Below the pieces are notes generated by a model. It was not told the DNA's origin. It saw nothing but the letters and a program-made list of their open reading frames with translations, and did not search any database. Positions 1 to 6,189 of a DNA stretch of 8,669 nucleotides are shown in pieces (within the stretch, counting starts at the first letter, position 1; each line of letters begins with the position of its first letter). Where the stretch lies: NCBI GenBank assembly GCA_009177195.1, contig WFMA01000217.1:1-8669 (forward strand), given 5' to 3'. This stretch comes from Bacteroidales bacterium. Its GTDB lineage: Bacteria > Bacteroidota > Bacteroidia > Bacteroidales > Muribaculaceae. The translations under genes were made by a program, and so were the position numbers.

Positions 1-574
1 GGACGGCGCTGAAGATGAATGCAGCCGACCAGATGGCGAAGTGCTTGTTGCCGAATTTTGACAGCAGCAGCCGTTGAAGCGCCCCTCGGAAGAAAAGCTC
101 CTCGGCGATTCCGGTCAAGATTCCGACTATCAGGATAGCCATGACGAGATCCCACACGGAATTGCCCCCCATGAGTTGCTGCACCATTTCCTGCGCGGCG
201 TTCTCGCTTTGACGCAGCAGGTCCTCAAGCCCGCTCCATGGCAGATGGATAGCCTCGTTCCATGCCACAAGCCGGTTCATGGCGGGGATGGAGACAATGG
301 CGGTAACAGTGACAAGAGCCGTTGGGGCGAGCGTCAATCGGGAGTCGAGCCCTATGTAGCGCCACGGTTGGGGGCTGGCGATGATGACGGTTAGAACGAC
401 TGGGAGGATAAAAACTGCGATATCCTGCACAAGGATGGCGCAGCGCAGCGACGAGGCGGTGTCGGTGCCTATCGCTCCCATCAGCAGCGAGGCGACGACG
501 GTGAGAAGCACCCACCAGCACACCAATAGGAAGAGTCCTCGCCCGGCGCTTATTCTGAGTTGTGGCTCAAGCAT
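1..574 (-). CDS. CPBP-family intramembrane protease (C-terminus cut by window edge)
   Basis: The 191 visible residues form a polytopic membrane protein. Hydrophobic segments lie near residues 14-35, 46-66, 83-98 and 140-156. The motif EELFFRGALQRL follows at 158-169, which is the EExxxR glutamate motif of the CPBP (CAAX protease and bacteriocin-processing, Abi) family of membrane-embedded metalloproteases. The next family motif, FxxxH, is cut one codon before its expected histidine (FSAV at 188-191, then the window ends). The ATG at 572-574 starts 3 bases after the lptB stop codon, so the gene is very likely the third gene of udk-lptB-CPBP and translationally coupled to lptB. Family membership rests on the motif and topology and is fairly secure. 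The substrate is unknown; family members are implicated in prenyl-protein or peptide processing. Whether the missing part keeps both histidine motifs cannot be seen. Confidence 0.85.
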   Translation of the reverse strand, partial: MLEPQLRISAGRGLFLLVCWWVLLTVVASLLMGAIGTDTASSLRCAILVQDIAVFILPVVLTVIIASPQPWRYIGLDSRLTLAPTALVTVTAIVSIPAMNRLVAWNEAIHLPWSGLEDLLRQSENAAQEMVQQLMGGNSVWDLVMAILIVGILTGIAEELFFRGALQRLLLSKFGNKHFAIWSAAFIFSAV

Positions 575-577
575 TGT

Positions 578-1393
578 TCAATCAAATTTTTTGCGGTGGA
601 AAGTGAAGCCCCTGCCAAGATATTTTTCTCTCACGGTGGGGTTTTCGGCGAGTTCCTCGGATGTGCCCTGGAACAGGATTTTTCCTTCAAAAAGCAGATA
701 TGCCCTGTCGGTGATCGAAAGCGTTTCAGGCGCGTTGTGGTCGGTGATGAGGATTCCTATGTTCTTCTCTTTAAGGCGGTAGACTACCTCCTGGATATCT
801 TCAACGGCGATGGGGTCGACACCGGCGAAGGGCTCGTCGAGCATGATGAATTTAGGGTTGATGGCAAGGCATCGCGCGATTTCGGTGCGTCGGCGCTCGC
901 CTCCCGACAGTCGGTCACCGAGGTTTTTTCTCACCTTGTGGAGGTTGAATTCCGAAATGAGGCTTTCAAGTTTTTCTTTCTGATACTCCTTGGTGGTGTT
1001 GGTCATTTCAAGCACGGCGCGGATATTGTCCTCAACGGTGAGTTTTCGGAACACCGATGCTTCCTGCGCCAGGTAGCCGATGCCGTTCTGGGCGCGCTTA
1101 TAGACTGGATATTTCGTGATGTTCAGGTCGTTAAGGAATATTTCGCCTTCATTGGGTGTGATGAGCCCCACGGTCATGTAGAATGTGGTGGTTTTACCGG
1201 CGCCGTTGGGTCCGAGCAGTCCCACTATTTCGCCTTGCTTCACATTGATCGACACATGATTTACAACGGTGCGCTTGCCGTACTTCTTTACGAGGTTTTC
1301 GGTGCGCAGCACCATGCACTCGTCCGTCGGCTTTTCAGCAGCTGCCGGCGTTTCATCAATAGAATCGGGTGTCAGATTATCTTCGAGTTCCAT
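578..1393 (-). CDS. lptB: LPS export ABC transporter ATP-binding protein LptB
   Basis: This is a 271-residue ABC ATPase with all nucleotide-binding elements: Walker [10 protein letters not shown] (61-69), Q-loop Q110, signature LSGGE (162-166), Walker B FIMLDE (182-187) and switch histidine in TDHN (H219). The signature context [13 protein letters not shown] and the sequence LITDHN are typical of LptB. LptB energises the LptFG complex, which extracts lipopolysaccharide from the inner membrane and pushes it along the Lpt bridge to the outer membrane. E. coli LptB is about 241 residues; here an acidic, proline-containing N-terminal extension of about 26 residues precedes the ABC fold. Met27 ([13 protein letters not shown]) is the alternative start, but the upstream ATG has the usual short A-rich leader and lies 6 bases after the udk stop, so it is preferred. 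The gene sits in a minus-strand operon between udk and a CPBP protease. Confidence 0.93.
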   Translation of the reverse strand: MELEDNLTPDSIDETPAAAEKPTDECMVLRTENLVKKYGKRTVVNHVSINVKQGEIVGLLGPNGAGKTTTFYMTVGLITPNEGEIFLNDLNITKYPVYKRAQNGIGYLAQEASVFRKLTVEDNIRAVLEMTNTTKEYQKEKLESLISEFNLHKVRKNLGDRLSGGERRRTEIARCLAINPKFIMLDEPFAGVDPIAVEDIQEVVYRLKEKNIGILITDHNAPETLSITDRAYLLFEGKILFQGTSEELAENPTVREKYLGRGFTFHRKKFD

Positions 1394-1399
1394 TCTTTG

Positions 1400-2023
1400 T
1401 TACAGTTGTTTAGCCTTTCTCAGGCGCGCTTCTATATAATCGGTAAGCAGGTTTATCGCCACAATGTTGTTCCCTCCTTGGGGCACAATCAGGTCGGCAA
1501 AGCGTTTCGACGGTTCGATATATTGCTGATGCATGGGCTTCAACACCCTTTCATAGCGGTCGATGACCATTTGGGCGGTTCTCCCGCGTTCGATCACGTC
1601 GCGGGAAATCACTCTGATGAGCCGCTCGTCGGCGTCGGCGTCGACAAAGACCTTCACGTCCATGATGTCGCGCAGCTCGGGCTGAGTCAGCACGAGGATG
1701 CCTTCGACAATCACCACGTCGCGCGGTTCCACGGGGACGGTCGCCTCCTGGCGGGTGCAGGTGAGATAGCTGTAGGTGGGCATGTTGATCGATTTCCCCT
1801 CCTTCAGCTCTTCGAGATGTTTGCGCAGCAGCGACCATTCGATAGCGCCCGGCTCGTCGAAGTTTATATTGCAGCGTTGCTCCACGGGAACATGGCTTGA
1901 GTCTTTATAATAGGAATCCTGAGGCAGGACTGCGACTTCTCCGGGGGGCAGACTGTTGATGATTTTGTTGACAACAGTCGTTTTTCCTGAACCGGTTCCA
2001 CCGGCAATACCGATAATTAGCAT
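1400..2023 (-). CDS. udk: Uridine kinase (uridine/cytidine salvage)
   Basis: Uridine kinase phosphorylates uridine or cytidine to UMP or CMP using ATP or GTP in the cytosolic pyrimidine salvage pathway. From ATG 2023 the product is 207 residues, close to E. coli Udk (213). It opens directly with a P-loop, GGTGSGKT (8-15), then QDSYYKD (35-41, nucleoside-site Asp and Tyr), NFDEP (54-58; the family more often has DHP), YSYLTCTR, VIVEGILVL and the lid motif RDVIERGRT. The frame stays open upstream to a TTG at 2059, but that codon lies inside the proposed -7 promoter box, so ATG 2023 is the likely start, with a leader of about 25 bases. It is first in the operon udk-lptB-CPBP protease (gap to lptB 6 bases). 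Confidence 0.94.
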   Translation of the reverse strand: MLIIGIAGGTGSGKTTVVNKIINSLPPGEVAVLPQDSYYKDSSHVPVEQRCNINFDEPGAIEWSLLRKHLEELKEGKSINMPTYSYLTCTRQEATVPVEPRDVVIVEGILVLTQPELRDIMDVKVFVDADADERLIRVISRDVIERGRTAQMVIDRYERVLKPMHQQYIEPSKRFADLIVPQGGNNIVAINLLTDYIEARLRKAKQL

Positions 2024-2056
2024 GTTTGAGTCGATGTTTATTTCGCTTATAACACA

Positions 2057-2087
2057 CAAAGTAAGTAAAAAAACATTTCACAGCAAA
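2057..2087 (-). promoter_or_regulatory. Promoter of the udk-lptB-CPBP operon
   Basis: Read on the minus strand, TTTG (2087-2084) is followed by a 19-base spacer and then TTACTTTG (2064-2057). This is one mismatch from the Bacteroidota consensus TTTG-N19-TAnnTTTG. Transcription would start near 2050, about 25 bases before the udk ATG at 2023. It overlaps the oppositely directed mlaE promoter. Confidence 0.6.
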
Positions 2088-2105
2088 GAAAAATCCTTAA
2101 CTTTG
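2076..2105 (+). promoter_or_regulatory. Promoter of mlaE-mlaF
   Basis: TAACTTTG at 2098-2105 matches the Bacteroidota -7 box TAnnTTTG exactly. TTTC at 2076-2079, 18 bases upstream, is a 3-of-4 match to the -33 box. The implied start near 2111 leaves a leader of only about 15 bases before the mlaE ATG. No Shine-Dalgarno is visible, which is normal for this phylum. Confidence 0.6.
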
Positions 2106-2126
2106 CGTAATCATAAAGAATGCTAC

Positions 2127-2876
2127 ATGATTATCCAATCGTCATTGACAACTTTCGGGCGCTATTGCCTGTTTATGAAACGCGTCTTCTCCATGCCGCT
2201 GAAGTGGGGAGTGTTCGGACGCAAATTTTTAACCGAGGTCGGTAAATTGGGCATTGACTCGATTCCGCTGACGATTGTCATTTCGGTGTTCATCGGAGCC
2301 GTTATCTGCATCCAGATGCAGCTCAACATGACCTCGCCGCTCATGCCCGCCTATTCTACCGGTCTCGCCACCCGCGACATTCTGCTGCTCGAATTCAGTT
2401 CGGCGGTGCTATGCTTGATTCTTTCGGGCAAGGTGGGGTCCAACATCGCTTCCGAGATCGGGACCATGAGAGTGACCGAGCAGATTGACGCGCTTGAGAT
2501 AATGGGCATCAACTCGGCTCAGTTCCTTGTGCTTCCCAAGATTCTCGCATTTATGTTCTTCATCCCGGTTCTTGTGGTGTTTTCCATTGCCACTGGACTT
2601 CTGGGCGGATGGTTTATAGCCGCTTTCACCGACATGATTCCGGTTTCGAGATATATCTACGGTATCCAGACGTTGTTTGTCGAATGGTATGTGTGGTACA
2701 CGATTATCAAGGCGCTCGTCTTTTCGGTCATCATCACCTCGGTAGCGTCGTTCTACGGTTACTACGTGAAGGGCGGCGCGCTCGATGTGGGCAAGGCTTC
2801 GACCGACGCTGTGGTGGCAAGCTCGATATTGATACTGTTGTTTGACGTTATCCTCACTAAACTTTTGATGCAATGA
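2127..2876 (+). CDS. mlaE: MlaE-family phospholipid ABC transporter permease
   Basis: This 249-residue membrane protein is the permease of an MCE/Mla-type transporter that moves phospholipids between inner and outer membrane and maintains outer-membrane lipid asymmetry. The family signature is the conserved block ASEIGTMRVTEQIDALEIMG at 108-127 (E110, E118, D121). Hydrophobic segments lie near 46-66, 85-100, 132-160, 208-222 and 230-247; the N-terminal stretch before 40 resembles the amphipathic interfacial helix of MlaE. The frame is open further upstream (to 1956, antisense to udk), but ATG 2127 sits about 20 bases after a perfect -7 box and gives the family's usual length. Its stop overlaps the mlaF start by four bases (ATGA), the coupling typical of permease/ATPase pairs. 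No mlaD gene follows in this window. Confidence 0.93.
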   Translation: MIIQSSLTTFGRYCLFMKRVFSMPLKWGVFGRKFLTEVGKLGIDSIPLTIVISVFIGAVICIQMQLNMTSPLMPAYSTGLATRDILLLEFSSAVLCLILSGKVGSNIASEIGTMRVTEQIDALEIMGINSAQFLVLPKILAFMFFIPVLVVFSIATGLLGGWFIAAFTDMIPVSRYIYGIQTLFVEWYVWYTIIKALVFSVIITSVASFYGYYVKGGALDVGKASTDAVVASSILILLFDVILTKLLMQ

Positions 2877-3643
2877 TCGAGGTTAAAGATATTGAAAAGT
2901 CCTTTGACGGGGTCAAGGTGCTTAAAGGGGTGAGCGCGGTGTTTGAAACCGGCAAGACCAATCTCATCATCGGGCAGAGCGGTTCGGGAAAAACGGTGCT
3001 GATGAAATCGCTCGTGGGGCTCGTGCGTCCCGAACATGGCGAGATTCTATATGACGGACGCAATCTGCTCGAAATGGACCGCAATCAGGTGCAGCATCTG
3101 CGCACCGAGATCGGGATGCTGTTTCAGGGCTCGGCGCTTTTCGACTCGGAAACTGTGCTTGGCAATGTCGAGTTTCCTCTTATGATGTACACCTCCATGA
3201 GCGTGGCTGAACGGAAGGAAAGAGCGCAATTCTGTCTGGAGCGAGTGGGGCTTAAAGGCGCCGACGAAAAATATCCCAGCGAGATATCGGGAGGAATGCA
3301 GAAGCGTGTCGCCATTGCGCGCGCCATCGCGCTCAATCCGAAATATCTTTTCTGCGACGAGCCCAACTCGGGACTCGACCCCAAGACCTCGATACTCATC
3401 GACGAGCTGCTGAGCGACATCACCCACGAGTACAACATGACCACCGTGATCAACACCCACGACATGAACTCGGTGCTCGGCATCGGCGAGAACATCGTGT
3501 TCATCAATAAGGGCTATCGTGAGTGGGTGGGCAACAAGGAGCTCATTTATGAAACTACCAACGAGGCGTTGTCCAACTTCGTGTTTGCCACCGACCTTTT
3601 CCAAAAGGTGAAGGACTACGTGATTAAGAACGCCCATCGCTGA
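2873..3643 (+). CDS. mlaF: MlaF-family phospholipid ABC transporter ATP-binding protein
   Basis: This 256-residue ABC ATPase powers the MlaE permease. It has Walker A GQSGSGKT (34-41), Q-loop Q85 in FQGSALFD, signature ISGGM (138-142, followed by QKRVAIARA), Walker B YLFCDE (158-163) and switch histidine H196. GQSGSGKT, FQGSALFDS and ISGGMQKR are characteristic of MlaF rather than of other ABC ATPases. The D-loop reads EPNSGLDP where E. coli has a different sequence; the GLDP form is the common ABC form. The start overlaps the mlaE stop by four bases. A strong hairpin terminator begins 21 bases after the stop, so mlaEF appears to be a two-gene unit. The MCE-domain subunit MlaD and the outer-membrane components must be encoded elsewhere. 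Confidence 0.94.
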   Translation: MIEVKDIEKSFDGVKVLKGVSAVFETGKTNLIIGQSGSGKTVLMKSLVGLVRPEHGEILYDGRNLLEMDRNQVQHLRTEIGMLFQGSALFDSETVLGNVEFPLMMYTSMSVAERKERAQFCLERVGLKGADEKYPSEISGGMQKRVAIARAIALNPKYLFCDEPNSGLDPKTSILIDELLSDITHEYNMTTVINTHDMNSVLGIGENIVFINKGYREWVGNKELIYETTNEALSNFVFATDLFQKVKDYVIKNAHR

Positions 3644-3663
3644 AAGGCGCCGGGGCGAGATGT

Positions 3664-3710
3664 TAAAAAAAGGGAATAAATTTGCCGGGTCAGATTTATT
3701 CCCTATTTTT
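3664..3710 (+). terminator. Intrinsic terminator of mlaEF
   Basis: A perfect 11-bp stem (3671-3681 with 3694-3704, AGGGAATAAAT/ATTTATTCCCT) closes a 12-base loop. It is followed by ATTTTT and preceded by a run of A, so it could also work on the minus strand. It lies 21-28 bases after the mlaF stop. The metK promoter is built into the same bases. Confidence 0.85.
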
Positions 3711-3711
3711 G
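3681..3711 (+). promoter_or_regulatory. metK promoter embedded in the mlaF terminator
   Basis: TTTG at 3681-3684, exactly 19 bases, then TATTTTTG at 3704-3711: a full match to the Bacteroidota consensus TTTG-N19-TAnnTTTG. The -33 box lies at the stem/loop junction of the mlaF terminator and the -7 box is its T-tract. The expected start is near 3716, giving metK a leader of about 170 bases that contains the riboswitch. Confidence 0.72.
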
Positions 3712-3737
3712 CATCCGTAATCGGATTCATGTATCCG

Positions 3738-3785
3738 GGTGGAGAAATTTGGCTGCTTGCAACCACCGAAAAAAATGCTAAAACC
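3738..3785 (+). promoter_or_regulatory. Putative SAM-II riboswitch aptamer in the metK leader
   Basis: Stem P1 is GGTGG (3738-3742) with CCACC (3763-3767). Its loop contains AGAAATTTGG...GCTTGCAA, and a following A-rich stretch runs into GCTAAAACC. Presence and order of ATTT, TTGCA, the closing P1 strand, an A-rich linker and GCTAAA match the conserved core of the SAM-II (metA-type) H-type pseudoknot as I remember it. Likely pseudoknot pairs are TTGC (3757-3760) with GC-AA of GCTAAA (3777-3781), and GG (3751-3752) with CC (3784-3785). A SAM sensor ahead of SAM synthetase makes biological sense. SAM-II is best known in Alphaproteobacteria, with occurrences in Bacteroidota. The call comes from motif recognition, not from a covariance-model search. 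Confidence 0.75.
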
Positions 3786-3840
3786 GCATGATGGTTTTTC
3801 CTGTGTTTTTTCGCTCCGTCCGCGCTCTTGAATTGCGGTT
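3782..3840 (+). promoter_or_regulatory. Candidate antiterminator pairing of the metK leader
   Basis: AACCGCA (3782-3788), at the 3' end of the aptamer, is exactly complementary over 7 bp to TGCGGTT (3834-3840), which includes the 3' arm of the terminator's inner stem. The pairing is incompatible both with the aptamer's GG/CC pseudoknot pairs and with the terminator, which is the arrangement expected of a SAM-off (SAM terminates) switch. A weaker competing hairpin, AAAACC (3780-3785) with GGTTTT (3793-3798), is also possible. Confidence 0.6.
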
Positions 3841-3859
3841 CGGAGATTTTTATTTTTAT
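3814..3859 (+). terminator. Leader terminator upstream of metK
   Basis: A two-part stem, CTCCG (3814-3818) with CGGAG (3841-3845) and CCGC (3820-3823) with GCGG (3835-3838), is separated by a small internal loop and is followed by ATTTTTATTTTTAT (3846-3859). It ends 26 bases before the metK ATG and so can only act as an attenuator of metK itself. Confidence 0.75.
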
Positions 3860-3885
3860 AGGAAATAGAACAATAACCAGGAATA

Positions 3886-5172
3886 ATGAAAAATTATCTT
3901 TTTACATCCGAGTCAGTTTCCGAGGGACACCCCGACAAAGTAGCCGATCAGATTTCTGATGCCGTGCTCGACGAGTTTCTTGCCTATGACCCTGCGTCGA
4001 AGGTAGCTTGCGAAACGCTTGTCACCACAGGACAGGTTGTTATTGCCGGCGAGGTCAAGAGCAACGCTTATGTCGACTTGATGGAGGTGACCCGCGGAGT
4101 CATTAACAATATAGGTTACAATCGCAGCGAGCTGATGTTTGACGGCAACGCTTGCGGAGTCTTCTCGGCTCTCCACGAGCAGAGCGCCGACATAAACCGC
4201 GGCGTCGAGCGCGAGAACATCGAGGAGCAGGGCGCCGGCGACCAGGGCATGATGTTCGGCTACGCTTGCGATGAAACTCCCAATTACATGCCGTTGGCGA
4301 TCGACCTGAGCCACCTCTTGCTGCGCGAGCTTTCTGCAATACGCCGTGAAGGGGAAGTGATGACCTATCTGCGTCCCGATGCCAAGAGCCAGGTGACAAT
4401 CGAGTACACCCCTGAAGGCGAGCCGGTGAGAATCCACACTATAGTGATCTCCACCCAGCACGATGAGTTCATCACCCCCGAGGAGGCTGGATCGGTTGAA
4501 AAAGCCGACACCCTCATGCTTGCGAAAATCAAGGAGGATGTCGAGAAGATACTGTTGCCGAGAGTGAAGGCGAAACTGTCGGATGGCGTGCGCGCGATGT
4601 TTGACGACGGGCTGATTCTCCATGTGAACCCCACAGGAAAATTCGTCATCGGCGGACCTCATGGCGACACGGGATTGACCGGGCGAAAAATCATCGTTGA
4701 CACCTACGGCGGAAAAGGCGCTCACGGGGGCGGCGCTTTCTCGGGCAAGGACCCCTCGAAGGTGGACCGCTCGGCGGCTTATGCGGCTCGCCACATTGCG
4801 AAAAATCTTGTGGCGGCGGGAGTGGCTTCGGAAGCGCTCGTCCAGGTGGCTTATGCCATCGGCGTTGCCGAGCCGGTGAGCCTTTATGTGAATACCCGCG
4901 GCACGGCTAAGGTCAATATGTCTGACGGCGAGATTTCTGAGCGTGTCAAGAAGCTCTTCGACATGCGCCCCTATGCGATTGAGAAACGATTGAAATTGCG
5001 CGCTCCCATCTATCAGGAGACAGCCGCCTACGGTCATGTTGGGCGTGAGCCGATGACTGTTACCAAAGTGTTCAACTCAAAGTATGAGGGCAAGAAAGAG
5101 ATCGAAGTGGAGCTCTTCACCTGGGAGAAGCTCGACATGGTCGATGCCATCAAAAAGGAATTTTCCCTCTGA
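3886..5172 (+). CDS. metK: S-adenosylmethionine synthetase (methionine adenosyltransferase)
   Basis: MetK makes S-adenosylmethionine from methionine and ATP, releasing phosphate and pyrophosphate; it is a cytosolic tetramer needing Mg and K ions. The 428-residue product shows [15 protein letters not shown] near the N-terminus (H15, D17, K18 of the ATP/methionine site), the family signature [12 protein letters not shown] (116-127), [20 protein letters not shown] (256-275) and the glycine-rich [19 protein letters not shown] (281-299) that binds the triphosphate. E. coli MetK is 384 residues; the longer form is usual in Bacteroidota, and I see no frameshift or lost catalytic residue. AGGA (3879-3882) lies only 3 bases before the ATG, so it is a marginal ribosome site. 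The gene is monocistronic: terminators precede and follow it, and the leader carries a putative SAM-II switch. Confidence 0.97.
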   Translation: MKNYLFTSESVSEGHPDKVADQISDAVLDEFLAYDPASKVACETLVTTGQVVIAGEVKSNAYVDLMEVTRGVINNIGYNRSELMFDGNACGVFSALHEQSADINRGVERENIEEQGAGDQGMMFGYACDETPNYMPLAIDLSHLLLRELSAIRREGEVMTYLRPDAKSQVTIEYTPEGEPVRIHTIVISTQHDEFITPEEAGSVEKADTLMLAKIKEDVEKILLPRVKAKLSDGVRAMFDDGLILHVNPTGKFVIGGPHGDTGLTGRKIIVDTYGGKGAHGGGAFSGKDPSKVDRSAAYAARHIAKNLVAAGVASEALVQVAYAIGVAEPVSLYVNTRGTAKVNMSDGEISERVKKLFDMRPYAIEKRLKLRAPIYQETAAYGHVGREPMTVTKVFNSKYEGKKEIEVELFTWEKLDMVDAIKKEFSL

Positions 5173-5237
5173 GATACTCCTCGGGATTGCCGCCACACCC
5201 ATCCGGGCGTTGAAATGCGTGGTGCAGCAGAGGTAGG

Positions 5238-5255
5238 GACATCGCGCGCGATGTC
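5238..5255. repeat. Dispersed palindrome, perfect copy
   Basis: An exact 18-bp palindrome, GACATCGCG/CGCGATGTC, is preceded by GTAGG. The 15 bases GTAGGGACATCGCGC recur at 8171-8185. This is one of four related palindromic units in the window, all intergenic (also 5297-5328, 8176-8193, 8251-8274), which suggests a REP-like dispersed family. The 299-base gap 5173-5471 holds this repeat, the two convergent terminators, a half-repeat, and otherwise nothing I recognise. Confidence 0.7.
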
Positions 5256-5296
5256 AGCGGATGAATGCGGGAATGCCGGTGGCAATCAGGATGTTG

Positions 5297-5335
5297 CGAT
5301 GTGGACATGGCGTGCCATGTCCACATCGTTTTTTT
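5297..5335 (+). terminator. metK terminator built from a palindromic repeat
   Basis: Perfectly complementary 15-base arms (5297-5311 and 5314-5328; core GGACATGGC/GCCATGTCC) with a 2-base centre are followed by seven T (5329-5335). In RNA this is a very stable hairpin plus U-tract, about 125 bases after the metK stop. The core resembles the dispersed GGACAT...ATGTCC repeat, so a mobile or repeated sequence seems to supply the terminator. Confidence 0.85.
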
Positions 5336-5348
5336 GCGTGCCATGTCC
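5336..5348. repeat. Half copy of the terminator palindrome
   Basis: GCGTGCCATGTCC repeats exactly the 13 bases at 5310-5322, directly after the T-tract. It looks like a partial duplication of the right arm of the palindrome. Confidence 0.6.
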
Positions 5349-5364
5349 GTAGTGGGGAGGGGAT

Positions 5365-5403
5365 AAAAAAAGAGTGTGTCGGTCTTCGCAGACTGACACA
5401 CTC
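5365..5403 (-). terminator. Terminator of the secreted-protein gene
   Basis: Read on the minus strand, a 13-bp stem (5403-5391 with 5384-5372, one G·U pair, 6-base loop) is followed by seven T (complement of the A run 5371-5365). It lies 69 bases after the stop of the minus-strand gene 5472-6155, back to back with the metK terminator. Confidence 0.85.
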
Positions 5404-5471
5404 ACTCACTTAGAAAAAAATTATTACCCTAATGGGAAATAATATTATGTTTATCCTAAATTAAATTCTGA

Positions 5472-6155
5472 TTATTTGTTGATGTACTTTTTGCCGTTTT
5501 TGATAACGATGCCTTTGTAGTTTTCATCAACCTGTACGCCCTGGAGGTTGTAGATGGGAGCGTTTTCTTCAGCAGCGTTTACGTTAACGATGCCTGCAGT
5601 TTCGGGCTCTTTTTCGGTCTGGTCGGCTGATACAGTGTAGGTGATTTCTTTGATGCGATACTTTGTTCCACCGGCGTAGAAGTTATAGGTGTGACCTTTA
5701 GCCAGTTCGTAAGAAATTTCTCCTTGAGCATCGGTGATTGCCGGATCTTGTTTTTCAAGATTTACAGCGTTTACTACAGTTGTGCCGTCAGCAAGCTTTC
5801 CGTTCATTACCATTTCGGTATTGTCGTCAACATACATGTTGAATGACTTGTTGATTGCGATTGTTTGGGCGAATTCAAATTTGATTGTTCCGTTCTTAGA
5901 GGGAGTGAGTTTAATTTCACATCCGTTCTGGTTTGCTGCAAGATAGTCGGTTTTGTTCATAGCCCATGTTCCTGCGCCGGCGGTTGAGCCTTTAGAGGTG
6001 TTGTCGAGGAACTGCATGGTGATTGAAGGGAGAACAATGGTTTTGTTTTCGGGAAACTCGTCGGATGAAGCGCTCCAAGTTTCAACTTCCTGTGCTTTTG
6101 CATTGAAAGAAACTGCCATTGCGACAGCTGCCACTAATAGAGTAAATTTACGCAT
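5472..6155 (-). CDS. Secreted beta-rich protein of unknown function with Bacteroidales C-terminal tail
   Basis: I do not recognise a named family. Of the 227 residues, 1-21 form a clear type I signal peptide: MRKF, a hydrophobic core, then AKA before Q22. Residues 24-175 look all-beta, with alternating hydrophobic residues, no cysteines and no evident catalytic motif. A stretch near 150-172 (LAKGHTYNFYAGGTKYRIKEI) resembles the last strands of beta-sandwich domains found in carbohydrate-active secreted proteins. An acidic linker (about 176-198) leads to the tail APIYNLQGVQV...GIVIKNGKKYINK (199-227), common at the ends of Bacteroidales secreted proteins and reminiscent of, but shorter than, type IX sorting domains. 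No lipobox is present. It is monocistronic with its own terminator, and an AT-repeat lies in its probable promoter. It may be a cell-surface or exported binding protein, but this is not demonstrable from sequence. Confidence 0.88.
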   Translation of the reverse strand: MRKFTLLVAAVAMAVSFNAKAQEVETWSASSDEFPENKTIVLPSITMQFLDNTSKGSTAGAGTWAMNKTDYLAANQNGCEIKLTPSKNGTIKFEFAQTIAINKSFNMYVDDNTEMVMNGKLADGTTVVNAVNLEKQDPAITDAQGEISYELAKGHTYNFYAGGTKYRIKEITYTVSADQTEKEPETAGIVNVNAAEENAPIYNLQGVQVDENYKGIVIKNGKKYINK

Positions 6156-6189
6156 AAAAAATAAATTAGGTTAAAAAATAATGTGGCAG

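Noticed and set aside
74..394. 106-codon plus-strand frame and overlapping minus-strand frame 225-521
   Set aside because: The continuous minus-strand frame ending at the left edge encodes a recognisable CPBP protease with membrane segments and EELFFR; these are other-frame readings of it.
560..1900. 446-codon open frame on the plus strand
   Set aside because: It runs antisense to lptB and udk, which have complete motif sets; its translation shows no domain and follows the antisense frame of GC-rich codons.
2024..2059. TTG start of udk at 2059
   Set aside because: The codon lies inside the proposed -7 box of the udk promoter, and the extra 12 residues precede the normal N-terminus that begins at the P-loop strand.
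1956..2126. 57-codon N-terminal extension of mlaE
   Set aside because: It overlaps udk antisense and both promoters; ATG 2127 matches the family length and follows a perfect -7 box.
3713..3790. SAM-I (S-box) riboswitch or another SAM class
   Set aside because: No four-way-junction S-box core is present; the small pseudoknot-like motif with TTGCA and GCTAAA fits SAM-II better.
3913..5037. 374-codon open frame on the minus strand
   Set aside because: It is antisense to metK, whose catalytic motifs are all intact; no recognisable domain in the translation.
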